From Pseudomonadota bacterium (GTDB lineage: Bacteria > Bdellovibrionota_B > Oligoflexia > Oligoflexales > Bin106): DNA of 6,431 nucleotides. Numbering within the stretch: position 1 is the first letter of the stretch; the number at the start of each line of letters is the position of its first letter. The stretch covers positions 1 to 6,431 of the forward strand of contig JAPOQT010000070.1 in NCBI GenBank assembly GCA_026710525.1, read 5' to 3'. This document shows positions 5,836 through 6,431 of this stretch, piece by piece. The notes below the pieces were generated by a model. The model was not told where the DNA came from. It saw nothing but the letters and a program-made list of their open reading frames with translations, and ran no database searches. A program made the position numbers and the translations under genes.

Positions 5836-6068
5836 AGATCAGGTAAAAGAGACTGATTTATGTCAGTCGTAAAGACACAAAGTTTTCCTCAGGCCAAGTA
5901 TAGGTCAACATCTCAGGAAGGTTGAATGTGGCATATCAGGACGTTCTAAGGAAGGGAAAAAGCGGCCACTAGTTGCGATCAACTCAAAATCATCAAAGTT
6001 TATATTTTAGAATAGTCATCAAAACAGAAAGTCACTTTCACTTAATTTTTCGAGATATTTAAGAGATA

Positions 6069-6104
6069 AGAAATAACATGATAGCACTCTGCTATGTTAT
6101 TTCT
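6069..6104. other. Long bulged hairpin
   Basis: AGAAATAACA pairs perfectly with TGTTATTTCT (10 bp); after a 3-base bulge, TAGC pairs with GCTA around the loop ACTCT. The flanks lack a clear T-run on either strand (ACAAAAATT follows on the plus strand), so a terminator role is doubtful. Confidence 0.4.
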
Positions 6105-6290
6105 CACAAAAATTATAGTGCTTTTTATAAAGATTATGTCGTTATTATAAACGACAGTGATGGCGCCACCGTAGTTCGACTAGTAGAGGATAATTGAGCT
6201 GTCGAGTATGCTTTTTTAGGTTAAGTGTCGCGTACAAAAAAACCTGTTATTTGAGTAGGTGAAGATTTTTACTCAGCTTGAAATGTTAAC

Positions 6291-6321
6291 ATCAGGATAG
6301 AGAGGACGTCTCTATCCTGAT
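6291..6321. other. Perfect 13-bp inverted repeat, possible terminator of an unseen gene
   Basis: ATCAGGATAGAGA and TCTCTATCCTGAT form an uninterrupted 13-bp stem around GGACG. It is the longest perfect hairpin in the window. Neither side carries a T-tract. It could act as a factor-assisted or bidirectional terminator for a gene entering from the right, or as a protein-binding palindrome. Confidence 0.5.
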
Positions 6322-6431
6322 TATGAGCAAGTATCTCATACAACATAGTAAGCAAAGATAGAACTACTCGGCACTATATTAATCAATTTATCCAGCTAGC
6401 TAAATACTGATCTGTCTTGTTAACGAGCTAA

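Larger units (their letters stand above)
5716..6431. other. Non-coding stretch with several inverted repeats
   Basis: No credible ORF, tRNA or rRNA was recognised after the cytochrome gene. Structures seen are GCCTGT (5723-5728) paired with ACAGGC (5768-5773), a near-palindrome at 5812-5835, GACTGA/TCAGTC at 5851-5868, the hairpin at 6069-6104, GTCGTT/AACGAC at 6138-6155 and a strong hairpin at 6291-6321. There is no clear T-tailed terminator directly after the cytochrome stop codon. The next gene must begin or end beyond the window. Confidence 0.5.

Noticed and set aside
5761..5900. Possible c-di-GMP (GEMM) riboswitch, prompted by GCACACAGGCAACCC and a later GACACAAAG
   Set aside because: The two conserved segments are over 90 bases apart and the connecting helix sequences do not match. 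No downstream gene is in view.
6160..6215. tRNA-like GTTCGA T-loop word near 6174
   Set aside because: The flanking bases do not form a T-arm stem and no acceptor or anticodon arm fits around it.

Overview
The window reads as a piece of a low-GC Gram-negative bacterial chromosome from a flagellated organism. The evidence is a class I ribonucleotide reductase, a sigma-28 flagellar sigma factor, a PilZ-type protein and a lipid-anchored cytochrome c. The sigma-28 protein resembles those of Bdellovibrionota and other former delta-proteobacteria more than the enterobacterial FliA, so I lean towards Bdellovibrionota. That placement rests on remembered family features, not on a search. I see no tRNA, rRNA, CRISPR array, transposase or phage gene.

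Layout. 1-1704 (minus) is the first 568 residues of the ribonucleotide reductase large subunit (nrdA); its C-terminus lies left of the window. Its likely promoter is at 2018-2046, which gives a leader of about 300 nt. A divergent alpha/beta hydrolase gene follows (2210-3010, plus; a longer TTG start at 2135 is possible). It converges on a PilZ-like gene (3078-3512, minus), with a shared bidirectional terminator hairpin at 3029-3060. Upstream of the PilZ-like gene on the same strand is fliA (3659-4432), with a good extended -10 promoter at 4515-4543. A gap of about 800 bp without a convincing gene separates fliA from a divergent gene for a lipoprotein cytochrome c (5230-5715, plus). The last 716 bases hold several inverted repeats and no gene I can support.

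How the genes relate. fliA and the PilZ-like gene probably form a short motility-related operon: a sigma factor for late flagellar genes and a c-di-GMP-receptor-like protein whose ligand motif is degenerate. The ribonucleotide reductase, hydrolase and cytochrome genes look independent.

The most unusual observation is a pair of related leader elements on the minus strand. One lies just upstream of nrdA (1731-1831). The other fills the gap between fliA and the PilZ-like gene (3531-3656). They share five short blocks in the same order, two of them separated by almost the same distance (45 and 46 bases). Each contains a tiny ORF starting MN..DRVS, and the two ORFs differ by an in-frame 6-base indel. 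This could be a dispersed repeat, a shared regulatory RNA or DNA element, or a pair of leader peptides. The alignment was made by eye.
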